A stretch of 7,182 nt of DNA from Pseudomonadota bacterium (GTDB taxonomy: Bacteria > Pseudomonadota > Gammaproteobacteria > Burkholderiales > SG8-39), in the NCBI GenBank assembly GCA_021848555.1, contig JAJZUN010000131.1, positions 1 through 7,182 on the forward strand, in the 5' to 3' direction. Made by a program: the position numbers and the translations under genes. This document shows, piece after piece, positions 1 through 6,152 of this stretch. The notes beneath the pieces are model-generated. The model did no database searches. It saw nothing but the letters and a program-made list of their open reading frames with translations, and had not been told where the DNA came from. Numbering within the stretch: position 1 is the first letter of the stretch; every line of letters starts with the position of its first letter.

Positions 1-11
1 TCTATTCCAAA

Positions 12-45
12 ATGAGGGGATATCTCCCCTCATACTCCCCTAAAT
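12..45. repeat. Hairpin element copy A (stem plus TCCCCTAAAT tail)
   Basis: A perfect 9-bp inverted repeat has arms at 12-20 (ATGAGGGGA) and 25-33 (TCCCCTCAT) with the loop TATC. It is followed three bases after the stem by CCCCTAAAT, the end of a 10-nt box TCCCCTAAAT at 36-45. The same arrangement, a perfect G-run/C-run hairpin followed by the identical box, occurs again at 2100-2133. The stem sequences differ between the copies while the box is conserved, as expected for a family of small palindromic intergenic elements (REP- or MITE-like). No T-run follows the stem, so a simple intrinsic terminator for an upstream gene is less likely but not excluded. Element type is inferred; hairpin and shared box are seen directly. 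Confidence 0.55.
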
Positions 46-51
46 CAGGCC

Positions 52-73
52 GTTGCAAAATTCATTTTGCCAC
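52..73. other. Short inverted repeat upstream of the kinase gene
   Basis: GCAAAA (55-60) and TTTTGC (65-70) form a 6-bp stem with loop TTCA. Two more pairs beyond a T-C mismatch extend it to 52-73. It lies between hairpin element A and the candidate kinase promoter. It could be a weak terminator for a gene left of the window, an operator-like palindrome, or chance in an AT-richer intergenic stretch. The rest of 1-209 shows no coding region with the codon character of the neighbouring genes. Confidence 0.25.
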
Positions 74-127
74 GGGTTCTTAATTGCAGGGCTGCTGCAG
101 TAATACCGAAACACGCCCCCAATCCGC

Positions 128-156
128 TTTACATTGCCTGCGGGCGCACCGAAAAT
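128..156 (+). promoter_or_regulatory. Candidate sigma-70-type promoter for the kinase-phosphatase-rph cluster
   Basis: TTTACA at 128-133 matches the -35 consensus at five of six positions. It is separated by 17 nt from GAAAAT at 151-156, which matches the -10 consensus at four of six. A transcript from here would have a leader of roughly 45-50 nt before the ATG at 210. It lies in the only non-coding stretch upstream of the cluster. The prediction rests on hexamers and spacing alone. Confidence 0.35.
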
Positions 157-209
157 ATTCGCCGCTCCGCAGATTTTGTCATCATCATAGCAGAGGCCGC
201 AACAGCGCA

Positions 210-1166
210 ATGCCGACGCAAGCCAACCAGCCGCTTCCCGAAGGGTATCAGTTGCAGAACTACCGTATCCGCAAAGTGCTTTCGTGCGGCGGTTTTTCCA
301 TCGTCTACCTCGCCGAGGACGAAAACGGGGTGCCGGTGGCGATCAAGGAGTACCTGCCCTCCTCGCTCGCCCTCAGGGAACAGGGCGACGCCCTGCCCGC
401 GATCGCCGAGGAGAACCTGGCCACCTTCCGCTACGGCATGAAGTGTTTCTTCGAGGAGGGGAAATCCCTGGCCGGCCTCGCCCACGGCAACGTGGTGCGC
501 GTGCTGAACTTCTTCCGCGCCAACGAGACGGCGTACATGGTGATGCGCTACGAACGCGGCCGCACGCTGGAGGAGCACATCCGGCACCACCGCGGCAGCA
601 TCAAGGAAGACTTCATCCGCCGCGTCATCAGCCTGCTGCTGAACGGACTGCGCGAAGTGCATACGAACAAGCTGCTGCACCTGGACATCAAGCCGGCCAA
701 CGTCTACATCCGCAACGACGGCACGCCCGTGCTGATCGATTTCGGCGCGGCGCGCCAGACGCTCACCGCGCAGACGGCGCGCTTGAGCCCGATGTACACG
801 CCCGGATTTGCCGCACCCGAGCAATACCGCAACCGCGAACTGCTGGGGCCGTGGAGCGACATCTATAGCGTGGGCGCGACCATGTACTCCTGCCTGGCCG
901 CTGCCGCGCCGCCCTACGCCGACCGGCGTCTGGACCAGGACAGTTACCTTCCGGCGAGGAAGCAATGGCGTGGCAAGTACTCCGAGGCCTTGCTGCAGAC
1001 CATAGACTGGTGCCTGCGCCTGGACCACCTGCGGCGCCCGCAAAGCGTGTTCGCGCTGCAGAAAGTGCTGCTGCGCGAGCGCGACCCGGTCGCGTCCCTG
1101 ACCTCGCGCACGGCGGATTTCCGCGACCTGGTGCAAAAACTCGCCAGCTGGCGCCCCGGCCAGTGA
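210..1166 (+). CDS. Cytosolic Hanks-type serine/threonine protein kinase
   Basis: The 318-residue product is almost entirely a kinase domain, with no membrane segment or extracellular sensor domain. It transfers phosphate from ATP to Ser/Thr of unknown partner proteins. Visible landmarks are a nucleotide loop SCGGFS (25-30), VAIK with Lys46, a probable helix-C glutamate at Glu83, the catalytic loop HLDIKPAN (157-164, Asp159, Lys161, Asn164), DFG at 177-179, APE at 202-204 and Asp217 in SDIYS. The glycine-rich loop has Ser where the first and third glycines usually sit, and the catalytic loop reads HLD rather than HRD, so it is a non-RD kinase. The start at 210 was chosen because kinase-like sequence begins about 20 residues later. 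An ATG at 84 in the same frame would add 42 residues with no kinase similarity. The Shine-Dalgarno site is weak (AGAGG near 192-196). The PP2C gene follows after 8 nt, so the two are probably cotranscribed and act antagonistically. Confidence 0.9.
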   Translation: MPTQANQPLPEGYQLQNYRIRKVLSCGGFSIVYLAEDENGVPVAIKEYLPSSLALREQGDALPAIAEENLATFRYGMKCFFEEGKSLAGLAHGNVVRVLNFFRANETAYMVMRYERGRTLEEHIRHHRGSIKEDFIRRVISLLLNGLREVHTNKLLHLDIKPANVYIRNDGTPVLIDFGAARQTLTAQTARLSPMYTPGFAAPEQYRNRELLGPWSDIYSVGATMYSCLAAAAPPYADRRLDQDSYLPARKQWRGKYSEALLQTIDWCLRLDHLRRPQSVFALQKVLLRERDPVASLTSRTADFRDLVQKLASWRPGQ

Positions 1167-1174
1167 ATTGAGCC

Positions 1175-2041
1175 ATGCAATTTTCCATCTACCAGGAGAG
1201 CCGGCGCGGGGCGCGCAAGTCCAACCAGGATCGCATCGCCTATTGCTACAGCCGGGATGCCCTGCTGATGCTGGTCGCCGACGGCATGGGCGGCCACCTG
1301 CACGGCGAGCTGGCGGCCGAGATGGCCATGCAATCGGTCGCGGCGGCGTTCAAGCGCGAGGCCAAACCCGGCTTGCCCGACCCGCGCGCGTTTCTGCACC
1401 AGGCGATTACCGACGCCCACCGCGCGATAGTCGAACACGCCGCACAGGTGAAGCTGGCGGAGGTGCCGCGCACCACCTGCGTCGCCTGCGTGGTGCAGGA
1501 AGGCGCCGCCTGCTGGGCGCATGCCGGTGACTCGCGTCTGTACCATATCCGCAACGGCACGGTGTTGGCGCAAACCAAGGACCACTCCCTGGTGCAGCAA
1601 TTGATCGACCGCGGGCGCATCCGCGAGGAGGCCGTGGCCGCACATCCGGAACGCAACCGGATATTCAACTGTCTGGGATCACAAAGGCCGCCGCGGGTGG
1701 ACCTGTCGGAGCCGGCCCCGCTGGCCCCGGGCGACACCCTGATTCTGTGCTCGGATGGATTGTGGGGCCCGCTGTCGGCAAAAATAATCAGCGCCGCGGT
1801 GCTGAAAGACGGCATCATGCAGGCTGTGCCCGAACTGCTGGACGAGGCGGAACGGCGCGCCGGACGCGAATGCGACAACCTGTCGGTGATCGCGCTCACC
1901 TGGGACGAACAGTCCGCCGCGTCGCGGCCGCCGGAAACGGGCGCGGCTGAAATGCACGATTATCTTTCCGATGACGAGATCGAACGCGCCATCGCGCGGA
2001 TCCGCAGCGCAATCAAGGGACAGACCGATGACCAGGCCTAG
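1175..2041 (+). CDS. PP2C-family (PPM) serine/threonine protein phosphatase
   Basis: This is a metal-dependent phosphatase of 288 residues that removes phosphate from Ser/Thr, and the likely counterpart of the kinase 8 nt upstream. PPM motifs appear in order: N17-Q18-D19, the metal-binding DGMGG at 36-40, AGDSR at 117-121, KDHS at 135-138, SDGLW at 193-197 and the terminal metal-binding Asp234-Asn235. All acidic metal ligands expected for the family are present, so it should be active. There is no membrane segment. The last 40 or so residues, after the domain, are acidic then helical in character (around 262-282) and may be an accessory tail. The final codons overlap the ATG of the rph remnant at 2028, typical of a once tightly packed operon. 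The start at 1175 places the conserved N-terminal RxxNQD motif at the usual distance. Confidence 0.92.
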   Translation: MQFSIYQESRRGARKSNQDRIAYCYSRDALLMLVADGMGGHLHGELAAEMAMQSVAAAFKREAKPGLPDPRAFLHQAITDAHRAIVEHAAQVKLAEVPRTTCVACVVQEGAACWAHAGDSRLYHIRNGTVLAQTKDHSLVQQLIDRGRIREEAVAAHPERNRIFNCLGSQRPPRVDLSEPAPLAPGDTLILCSDGLWGPLSAKIISAAVLKDGIMQAVPELLDEAERRAGRECDNLSVIALTWDEQSAASRPPETGAAEMHDYLSDDEIERAIARIRSAIKGQTDDQA

Positions 2042-2061
2042 CAACAGGAAATTCGACCAGC

Positions 2062-2086
2062 TGCGCGACATCCGCATCACCCGCGG
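2062..2086 (+). repeat. 25-nt direct repeat, copy 1 (inside the rph remnant)
   Basis: These 25 nt are identical to 2196-2220, exactly 134 nt downstream, and encode the conserved RNase PH segment LRDIRITRG in both copies. Identity ends abruptly at the 3' side: copy 1 runs into the insert while copy 2 continues as rph. On the 5' side the DNA is diverged but the protein remains homologous. Confidence 0.9.
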
Positions 2087-2093
2087 AACAATA

Positions 2094-2142
2094 AGGAACA
2101 AGGGGGCGACGCCCCCTTATATATCCCCTAAATATGGTTCCT
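2094..2142. repeat. Hairpin element copy B inserted between two rph starts
   Basis: The core is a perfect inverted repeat with arms AAGGGGGCG (2100-2108) and CGCCCCCTT (2110-2118), in practice an 8-bp stem with loop GAC. The box TCCCCTAAAT follows at 2124-2133, identical to the box after the hairpin at 12-33. An outer 6-bp inverted repeat, AGGAAC at 2094-2099 and GTTCCT at 2137-2142, brackets the core and may mark the ends of the element. It lies inside the 75 nt that separate the truncated rph start from the intact one. The stem is followed by TTATATAT rather than a T-run, so a strong intrinsic terminator is not indicated. In the transcript it would form a stable stem about 45 nt before the rph start. 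Confidence 0.6.
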
Positions 2143-2147
2143 GCTTG

Positions 2148-2154
2148 AAAGGAG
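2148..2154 (+). promoter_or_regulatory. Ribosome binding site deciding the GTG start of rph
   Basis: AAAGGAG lies 7 nt before GTG 2162. This supports the GTG, rather than a later codon, as the start of the intact gene. The reading from it begins MTRPS like the remnant upstream. Confidence 0.75.
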
Positions 2155-2161
2155 TTGCAGC

Positions 2162-2884
2162 GTGACACGCCCCTCAATGCGGCAAGCTGATGCGTTGCGC
2201 GACATCCGCATCACCCGCGGGTATACCAAACACGCCGAAGGTTCGGTGCTGGTGGAGTTCGGCGACACCAAGGTGCTGTGCACCGCCAGCGTCGAAGAGA
2301 AGGTGCCTGGATTTCTCCGCGGGCAGGGCCGCGGCTGGCTCACTGCCGAGTACGGCATGCTGCCGCGCGCCACCAATACCCGCACCCAGCGCGAGGCCGC
2401 GCGCGGCAAACAGTCCGGACGGACGCAGGAGATTCAGCGCCTGATCGGCCGCAGCCTGCGCGCGGTGGCCGACCTGTCGCTGCTAGGCGAGCGCAGCATC
2501 CAGGTCGATTGCGACGTGATCCAGGCCGACGGCGGCACCCGCACCGCGAGTATCACCGGAGCCTTTGTGGCGGTACACGACGCGGTTGCATTGCTGCTCA
2601 GTCGCGGCCAGATCGCGGCCACGCCGCTGCGCGATTTCGTCGCCGCGGTTTCCGTCGGCGTGTACCAGGGAACGCCGGTGCTCGACCTCGATTACGCCGA
2701 GGATTCCGCCTGCGACACCGACATGAACGTGGTGATGACCGGGTCGGGCGGCTTTGTCGAAGTGCAGGGAACCGCCGAAGGCGCGCCCTTCTCGCGCCAG
2801 GAAATGGATGAGCTGCTGATCCTCGCACAAGGCGGCATCGAGCGACTGATCGCGATTCAGAAACAGGCCCTGGGACGGGCCTAG
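2162..2884 (+). CDS. rph: Ribonuclease PH (phosphate-dependent 3'-to-5' exoribonuclease)
   Basis: RNase PH uses inorganic phosphate to remove 3' nucleotides from tRNA precursors and other structured RNAs in the cytoplasm, acting as a ring-shaped hexamer. The product is 240 residues, the normal length. Recognisable family segments are [14 protein letters not shown] (58-71), [17 protein letters not shown] (85-101, with Arg87 expected to bind phosphate), [16 protein letters not shown] (116-131, Thr126 and Arg127 for phosphate) and [18 protein letters not shown] (177-194, with acidic metal ligands around Asp181, Asp185 and Asp187). No key residue is missing, so the gene appears functional despite the rearranged 5' region. 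The GTG start overlaps the TGA of the upstream remnant. Downstream, 43 nt separate it from the convergent flavoprotein gene, and I see no convincing terminator there. Confidence 0.97.
   Translation: MTRPSMRQADALRDIRITRGYTKHAEGSVLVEFGDTKVLCTASVEEKVPGFLRGQGRGWLTAEYGMLPRATNTRTQREAARGKQSGRTQEIQRLIGRSLRAVADLSLLGERSIQVDCDVIQADGGTRTASITGAFVAVHDAVALLLSRGQIAATPLRDFVAAVSVGVYQGTPVLDLDYAEDSACDTDMNVVMTGSGGFVEVQGTAEGAPFSRQEMDELLILAQGGIERLIAIQKQALGRA
2196..2220 (+). repeat. 25-nt direct repeat, copy 2 (inside intact rph)
   Basis: Second copy of the repeat at 2062-2086, at codons 12-20 of the functional rph. Upstream of the repeat the two rph starts encode similar residues with different codons (AGG versus CGC for Arg3, AGC versus TCA for Ser5). 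The copies therefore did not arise by a recent simple duplication. Confidence 0.9.
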
Positions 2885-2927
2885 GCAGCGTCCTCGCGCC
2901 GCAGCGCAGAACGCGGGTCTGTTGAAC

Positions 2928-4037
2928 CTAGAGCGCCGCCTGGTGCGCGCGCAGGAACCAGCGGTCCAGCACCACGCGGCGGGTAGCGCGACGGCTGTTC
3001 AGCAGCGCTCCGGCGCAGAGCTTGCGCAGGAATCCGGGAATTCTGCCCCCGGCGGCAACCGCCTCGGCGCCGAAGCGCGCAGCCAGGCGATCACGGTAGA
3101 CCTGCAGGCGTTGATGGCGGTAATCACCTCCTGCTTCCACAGCGACGGCGGCCGCGATCAGGCCGGATTCGACCGCCGGCCGTATGCCTTCGCCGCTTTG
3201 CGGATAGGCCAGGCCGGCGGCGTCGCCGATCAGCAGCACACCGTCGTCCACCAATTTGCGCGCGGAACGCCCGCGCAGCAGATAGGCATGGCCGTGAAAC
3301 GCGTCGGGGACATCGTCCGGAATCCTGCCGCGCTGCCTGAGAAAATCGCAGAACGCCTGGAGTTCCTGCGCCAGGCCATGGTGGCCCTCCCGGCCCAGGC
3401 CGATATTGAGGTAGTTGCCCTTGCGCAGGCACCAGCCATATCCGTTCAGGTCCGGGCAAAAATAGAGCTCCGGCGTATCCGCGCGCACCGGGCAGGCGGC
3501 GCATTGCTGCGGAGTCATCTCGAATTCGATTTCCTTGGCGGTCACCGCGGGTTCGGCTGCGCCCAATTTCGCCCCCAGCGAACGGGCCACGGGGCAGAAA
3601 TGCCCTCCCGCTCCTATCAGCAGCGGGGCGGCGAACGCTTCGTTGACTATCCACCGCCCGCCGCGTTTCTCCAGCGAGCGCAGCGCCTGTCCCAACTGGG
3701 TCCGCGCGCCCGAGCGTTGCAGCAGGTAGTGGTCGAACTCGCAGCGGCGTATGCCGAAGCTGACTGCGGCCGGGTAGCGGTTCTCCAGCGCGCGGCCGTG
3801 TATCAGCCCGGTGCGAAAGGCGCTGATCGGCTCCAGCACCCGCCCCTGCGCATAGTCCTCGGTGTCGAGCTGCAGCGCCTGCACCACGGCGGGCGTAATC
3901 CATCCGGCGCACACCTTGTCGCGCGGGAACAGCGCCTTGTCCAGCAGCGTCACGTCCATGCCGTGCTGGCGCAGTCTCCAGGCGCAGGTTGAACCTGCGG
4001 GGCCGCCCCCGACGATCAGCGCGTCACAGTTTTGCAT
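2928..4037 (-). CDS. Geranylgeranyl-reductase-family FAD-dependent oxidoreductase
   Basis: This 369-residue flavoprotein has a complete Rossmann FAD site at its N-terminus (GGGPAGS, 10-16). It continues with the DKALFPRDKVCAGW region (33-46) typical of geranylgeranyl reductase-like enzymes, an RxxFD motif (98-102), an aromatic segment around YFCPDLNGYGWCLRKG (192-207), and the second FAD motif GDAAGLAYPQSGEGI (271-285). Family members reduce isolated double bonds of prenyl or lipid chains, or act on related lipophilic substrates. The exact substrate cannot be read from the sequence. The ATG lies 9 nt after the stop of the CFA-type methyltransferase gene, with only a weak, close AAGG, suggesting translational coupling. 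That pairing makes a lipid acyl or alkene substrate plausible (inference). A halogenase or other group A flavoprotein monooxygenase is the main alternative. Confidence 0.85.
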   Translation of the reverse strand: MQNCDALIVGGGPAGSTCAWRLRQHGMDVTLLDKALFPRDKVCAGWITPAVVQALQLDTEDYAQGRVLEPISAFRTGLIHGRALENRYPAAVSFGIRRCEFDHYLLQRSGARTQLGQALRSLEKRGGRWIVNEAFAAPLLIGAGGHFCPVARSLGAKLGAAEPAVTAKEIEFEMTPQQCAACPVRADTPELYFCPDLNGYGWCLRKGNYLNIGLGREGHHGLAQELQAFCDFLRQRGRIPDDVPDAFHGHAYLLRGRSARKLVDDGVLLIGDAAGLAYPQSGEGIRPAVESGLIAAAVAVEAGGDYRHQRLQVYRDRLAARFGAEAVAAGGRIPGFLRKLCAGALLNSRRATRRVVLDRWFLRAHQAAL

Positions 4038-4046
4038 CGCCTTGTT

Positions 4047-5333
4047 TCAGGAGGTGTACAGGTATTGCCGGGTCCACGCAATCCGGTTCTGGCCGGAGCG
4101 GTTGAAGCTCACCTGGAACAACTGCATGTCTCCCGAACGGAACGCGGCCAGCGACCCTGCAAGATACAGGCGCCAGGTGCGCACGAACTCGGCATCGAAC
4201 ATCTGCGCCACGCGCCCGGCATTCGCCTCGTAGCGCGCCAGCCAATGCTCCAGCGTCCTGGCGTAATGCAGGCGCAGGTTCTCCACGTCGAGGACGGAAA
4301 AACCGAAAGGCTCGAAGATCTGCATCATCTGCGACAGGCTGGGCGGACGGGCGCCCGGGAAAATATTGCGCTCTATCCAGGGGGTCATAGGGCTGGGACG
4401 GTCCCGGCCTATCGTATGGATGAGCCCGCGCCCCGCGCCTTTGAGGTGGCGGTCTATCACCGCGCCCAGCGTCTGATAGTCATCTATCCCCACGTGTTCG
4501 AGCATGCCTACGGATACGAAGGCGTCGAATTCGCCGCGAACGTTGCGATAATCGTCCTCGATGAACTCCACCTGACCGTCCAGCCCTTCCGCCTGCGCGC
4601 GCTCGCGGGCATAGGCGATCTGCTCTTTGGACAGGTTGTAGGCCGAAACCTTGGCCCCGTAGCGCCTGGCCATGTGCAGCGCCAGAGCGCCCCAGCCGCA
4701 GCCGGCTTCGAACACCGTTTCTCCGGGCGCCAGGCGCAGCTTGCGGCACACATAGTCGAGCTTCGCCACCTGCGCCTGCTCCAGGGACATGGCCATGTCG
4801 GAAAAATAGGCGCAGGTATACACCATCTCCCGGTCGAGCCAGAGCCGGTAGAACTCGTTGCCGATGTCATAATGGTGGTGGATATTGCGCCGCGCCCGGG
4901 GCTGGGTATTGCGCTTCGGGCCAGTGAAGGGCGCCAGCAGCTTTTGCGCGATCTGGCCGCTCCCGGTGCGCGGAAACGCGCGATAGATCGCTTCCAGGCA
5001 ATCGACCAGATCGCCCTCGACCTCGATGCGTCCGGCGGCATACATTTCGCCGAAGCCGAGCTCGGGATGGGCAATCAGCTTCAGCATGGCGCCGCGATCG
5101 CGTATCAGAACCCGCGCCAGCGCGGGTTTGCCTGGCCGCGCCAGTTCCTGCCCGTCCCACAGCACCAGATTCAGGGGCGGATTGCCGAGGGACTCCAGCA
5201 TGCGCGCCAGCAGCAGTTTTTCCGCGGAAAAGACCTTGTTGGCTGGAGCCGGCCCGGGCTCAAGTTCACGCGGTGCGCGATCGGCGCCATCGCCGATCGG
5301 CTCGGCGTACGCCCGGCTTTGGTCTTGGCTCAT
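4047..5333 (-). CDS. Cyclopropane-fatty-acyl-phospholipid synthase-type SAM methyltransferase
   Basis: CFA synthases move a methylene from S-adenosylmethionine onto the cis double bond of acyl chains in membrane phospholipids. The product has 428 residues, longer than the E. coli enzyme (382) because of an N-terminal extension of about 35-40 residues. The SAM-binding motif EAGCGWGAL is at 209-217 and HHYDIGNEFYRLWLD at 153-167. Residues known to hold the catalytic bicarbonate or act in E. coli Cfa have counterparts at a near-constant offset: Cys174, Glu279, His306, Ile308 and Tyr357. An active enzyme is therefore likely, though the family also includes methyltransferases giving methyl-branched products. 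The ATG at 5333 is preceded by GAGGTG (5339-5344), fixing the start. It is followed 9 nt later by the flavoprotein gene and preceded, after 144 nt, by the PmtA-like gene. The symbol cfa is withheld because the product is uncertain. Confidence 0.92.
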   Translation of the reverse strand: MSQDQSRAYAEPIGDGADRAPRELEPGPAPANKVFSAEKLLLARMLESLGNPPLNLVLWDGQELARPGKPALARVLIRDRGAMLKLIAHPELGFGEMYAAGRIEVEGDLVDCLEAIYRAFPRTGSGQIAQKLLAPFTGPKRNTQPRARRNIHHHYDIGNEFYRLWLDREMVYTCAYFSDMAMSLEQAQVAKLDYVCRKLRLAPGETVFEAGCGWGALALHMARRYGAKVSAYNLSKEQIAYARERAQAEGLDGQVEFIEDDYRNVRGEFDAFVSVGMLEHVGIDDYQTLGAVIDRHLKGAGRGLIHTIGRDRPSPMTPWIERNIFPGARPPSLSQMMQIFEPFGFSVLDVENLRLHYARTLEHWLARYEANAGRVAQMFDAEFVRTWRLYLAGSLAAFRSGDMQLFQVSFNRSGQNRIAWTRQYLYTS

Positions 5334-5477
5334 GCTGACACCTCGCTATCGTTTCCTGCCAGTGCGGCAAATAGCTTGCCACGCGGGCGTACTGCGGTGC
5401 AATTACCCTATCCCAGGTATCCCCCTGCTTCGCCACATGTATGGTTGCGCAGCACAGCCGGCGTCGCGCTCAGCGTT
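5334..5477 (-). other. 144-nt gap between pmtA-like and CFA-type genes
   Basis: This non-coding gap is much longer than the 9-nt gap downstream. It holds a 5-bp stem, GGCAA (5366-5370) with TTGCC (5376-5380), and the CFA-type gene's Shine-Dalgarno site. I find no convincing -35/-10 pair on the minus strand, but the length leaves room for a separate promoter. No small ORF with a good ribosome site was seen. Confidence 0.4.
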
Positions 5478-6140
5478 CTAACGCGGCGCGAATGCCGGCG
5501 CCTGAATTTCGGCCACGCTGTGCTTGTTATTAACAGCTTCGACCAGGGTTGAAAAATCGAACAGATTCACCGGCCGTATGTTCATCGGATCCAGGCCGGT
5601 CTGGCCGAGGAAGCGGTCGAGCGAGAAATCCGGGCGGAAGCCAAGCTGCCTCGACAGCGGCGCAAGCGTGCGTTCAACGCCCCGCAGCATGGGATTGCGG
5701 CTGTGAAAATGGTTGACGACGTAGATCTGGCCACCGGGCTTGCACACCCGGCGCATTTCGTCCACCAGGCGCCCCGGATCCGGAACCACGGAGGCGACAT
5801 ACATCGCAACCACCTTGTCAAAGCTGTCGTCCTCGAACGCCATGTTCTCGGCGTCCATGACCACCAGTTCGGCCACATTGGTGAGCCGGTCGCGCGCCAC
5901 ACGGACGCGCGCCTGGGCCAGCATATGGCGCGAAATATCGATGCCGACGACATTCACATCCTGCGGATACAGAGGCAGGGAAAGCCCGGTACCCACGCCC
6001 ACCTCCAGTATCCGCTCCCCGCATCCGCAATCCATGGTGTCGACGATCGCCCTGCGCCCGGGCTGAAACACCGCGCCAAAGCAAACGTCGTAGAACCGCG
6101 CATAACGCCGGTAGGCTTGTTCTATCGCACGGATGTTCAT
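5478..6140 (-). CDS. pmtA: PmtA-type phosphatidylethanolamine N-methyltransferase
   Basis: This 220-residue soluble class I SAM methyltransferase resembles the Rhodobacter-type PmtA. That enzyme methylates phosphatidylethanolamine stepwise toward phosphatidylcholine at the inner membrane surface. The N-terminal YRRYARFYDVCFGAVFQPGRR (10-30) is followed by SAM motif I, LEVGVGTGLSLPLY (45-58), acidic residues of motif II in VVGIDIS (64-70), MDAENMAFEDDSFDKVVAMYVASVVP (95-120), and KPGGQIYVVNHF (134-145). The GVGTGLSLP, SVVP and VNHF signatures distinguish it from UbiE-type quinone methyltransferases, though another small-molecule substrate remains possible. The ATG is set by a strong AGGAGG 6 nt upstream (6147-6152). 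It is the first gene of the minus-strand group, divergent from rdgB. No transmembrane segment is visible. Confidence 0.8.
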   Translation of the reverse strand: MNIRAIEQAYRRYARFYDVCFGAVFQPGRRAIVDTMDCGCGERILEVGVGTGLSLPLYPQDVNVVGIDISRHMLAQARVRVARDRLTNVAELVVMDAENMAFEDDSFDKVVAMYVASVVPDPGRLVDEMRRVCKPGGQIYVVNHFHSRNPMLRGVERTLAPLSRQLGFRPDFSLDRFLGQTGLDPMNIRPVNLFDFSTLVEAVNNKHSVAEIQAPAFAPR

Positions 6141-6146
6141 GGATGT

Positions 6147-6152
6147 CCTCCT
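6147..6152 (-). promoter_or_regulatory. Strong Shine-Dalgarno site of the pmtA-like gene
   Basis: AGGAGG on the minus strand, 6 nt before ATG 6140. It is the strongest ribosome site in the window and fixes the start. The remaining divergent region 6153-6307 must hold promoters for both directions. I could not assign a convincing -35/-10 pair to either. Confidence 0.8.

Larger units (their letters stand above)
2028..2165 (+). pseudogene. Truncated rph 5' end acting as a leader-like ORF
   Basis: A 45-codon frame begins at ATG 2028, seven bases after GGGA (2017-2020), and overlaps the phosphatase stop. Its first 20 residues ([20 protein letters not shown]) are a recognisable RNase PH N-terminus. 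They match the start of the intact gene downstream ([20 protein letters not shown]) at 15 of 20 positions. After residue 20 the reading enters unrelated sequence containing a hairpin and stops at TGA 2163-2165, which overlaps the GTG start of intact rph at 2162. It is most simply the former start of rph, cut off by an insertion. Because it has a ribosome site and overlaps both neighbours, it could still be translated and couple the phosphatase to rph. Whether it is translated is unknown. Confidence 0.7.

Noticed and set aside
84..209. N-terminal extension of the kinase from ATG 84
   Set aside because: The added 42 residues are unlike kinase sequence, Cys/His/Arg-rich and unlike the neighbouring coding style. 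The domain fits a start at 210, and a candidate promoter lies inside the extension.
129..1136. Long minus-strand open frame opposite the kinase
   Set aside because: Composition is dominated by Val, Ala, Gln, Arg and His without motifs, typical of the reverse strand of a GC-rich gene.
2094..2125. Intrinsic terminator between the phosphatase and rph
   Set aside because: The stem is strong but is followed by TTATATAT and then C residues, not a T-run. The essential-type gene rph follows immediately with no clear promoter of its own.
2879..2941. Bidirectional terminator between rph and the flavoprotein gene
   Set aside because: Only an imperfect stem with a bulge and mismatch, reaching into both genes, could be drawn, and neither side has a T-run.
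2922..3992. Long plus-strand open frame opposite the flavoprotein gene
   Set aside because: The minus strand carries a full set of flavoprotein motifs. The plus-strand product has none and is explained by GC-rich antisense openness.
4032..5552. Very long plus-strand open frame (506 codons) opposite the CFA-type gene
   Set aside because: It has no recognisable domain, crosses a gene boundary on the other strand, and mirrors codon structure of the CFA-type gene.
5478..6140. UbiE/MenG-type quinone methyltransferase
   Set aside because: It shares the general SAM fold, but the GVGTGLSLP, SVVP and VNHF signatures and the length near 220 fit PmtA-type enzymes better.
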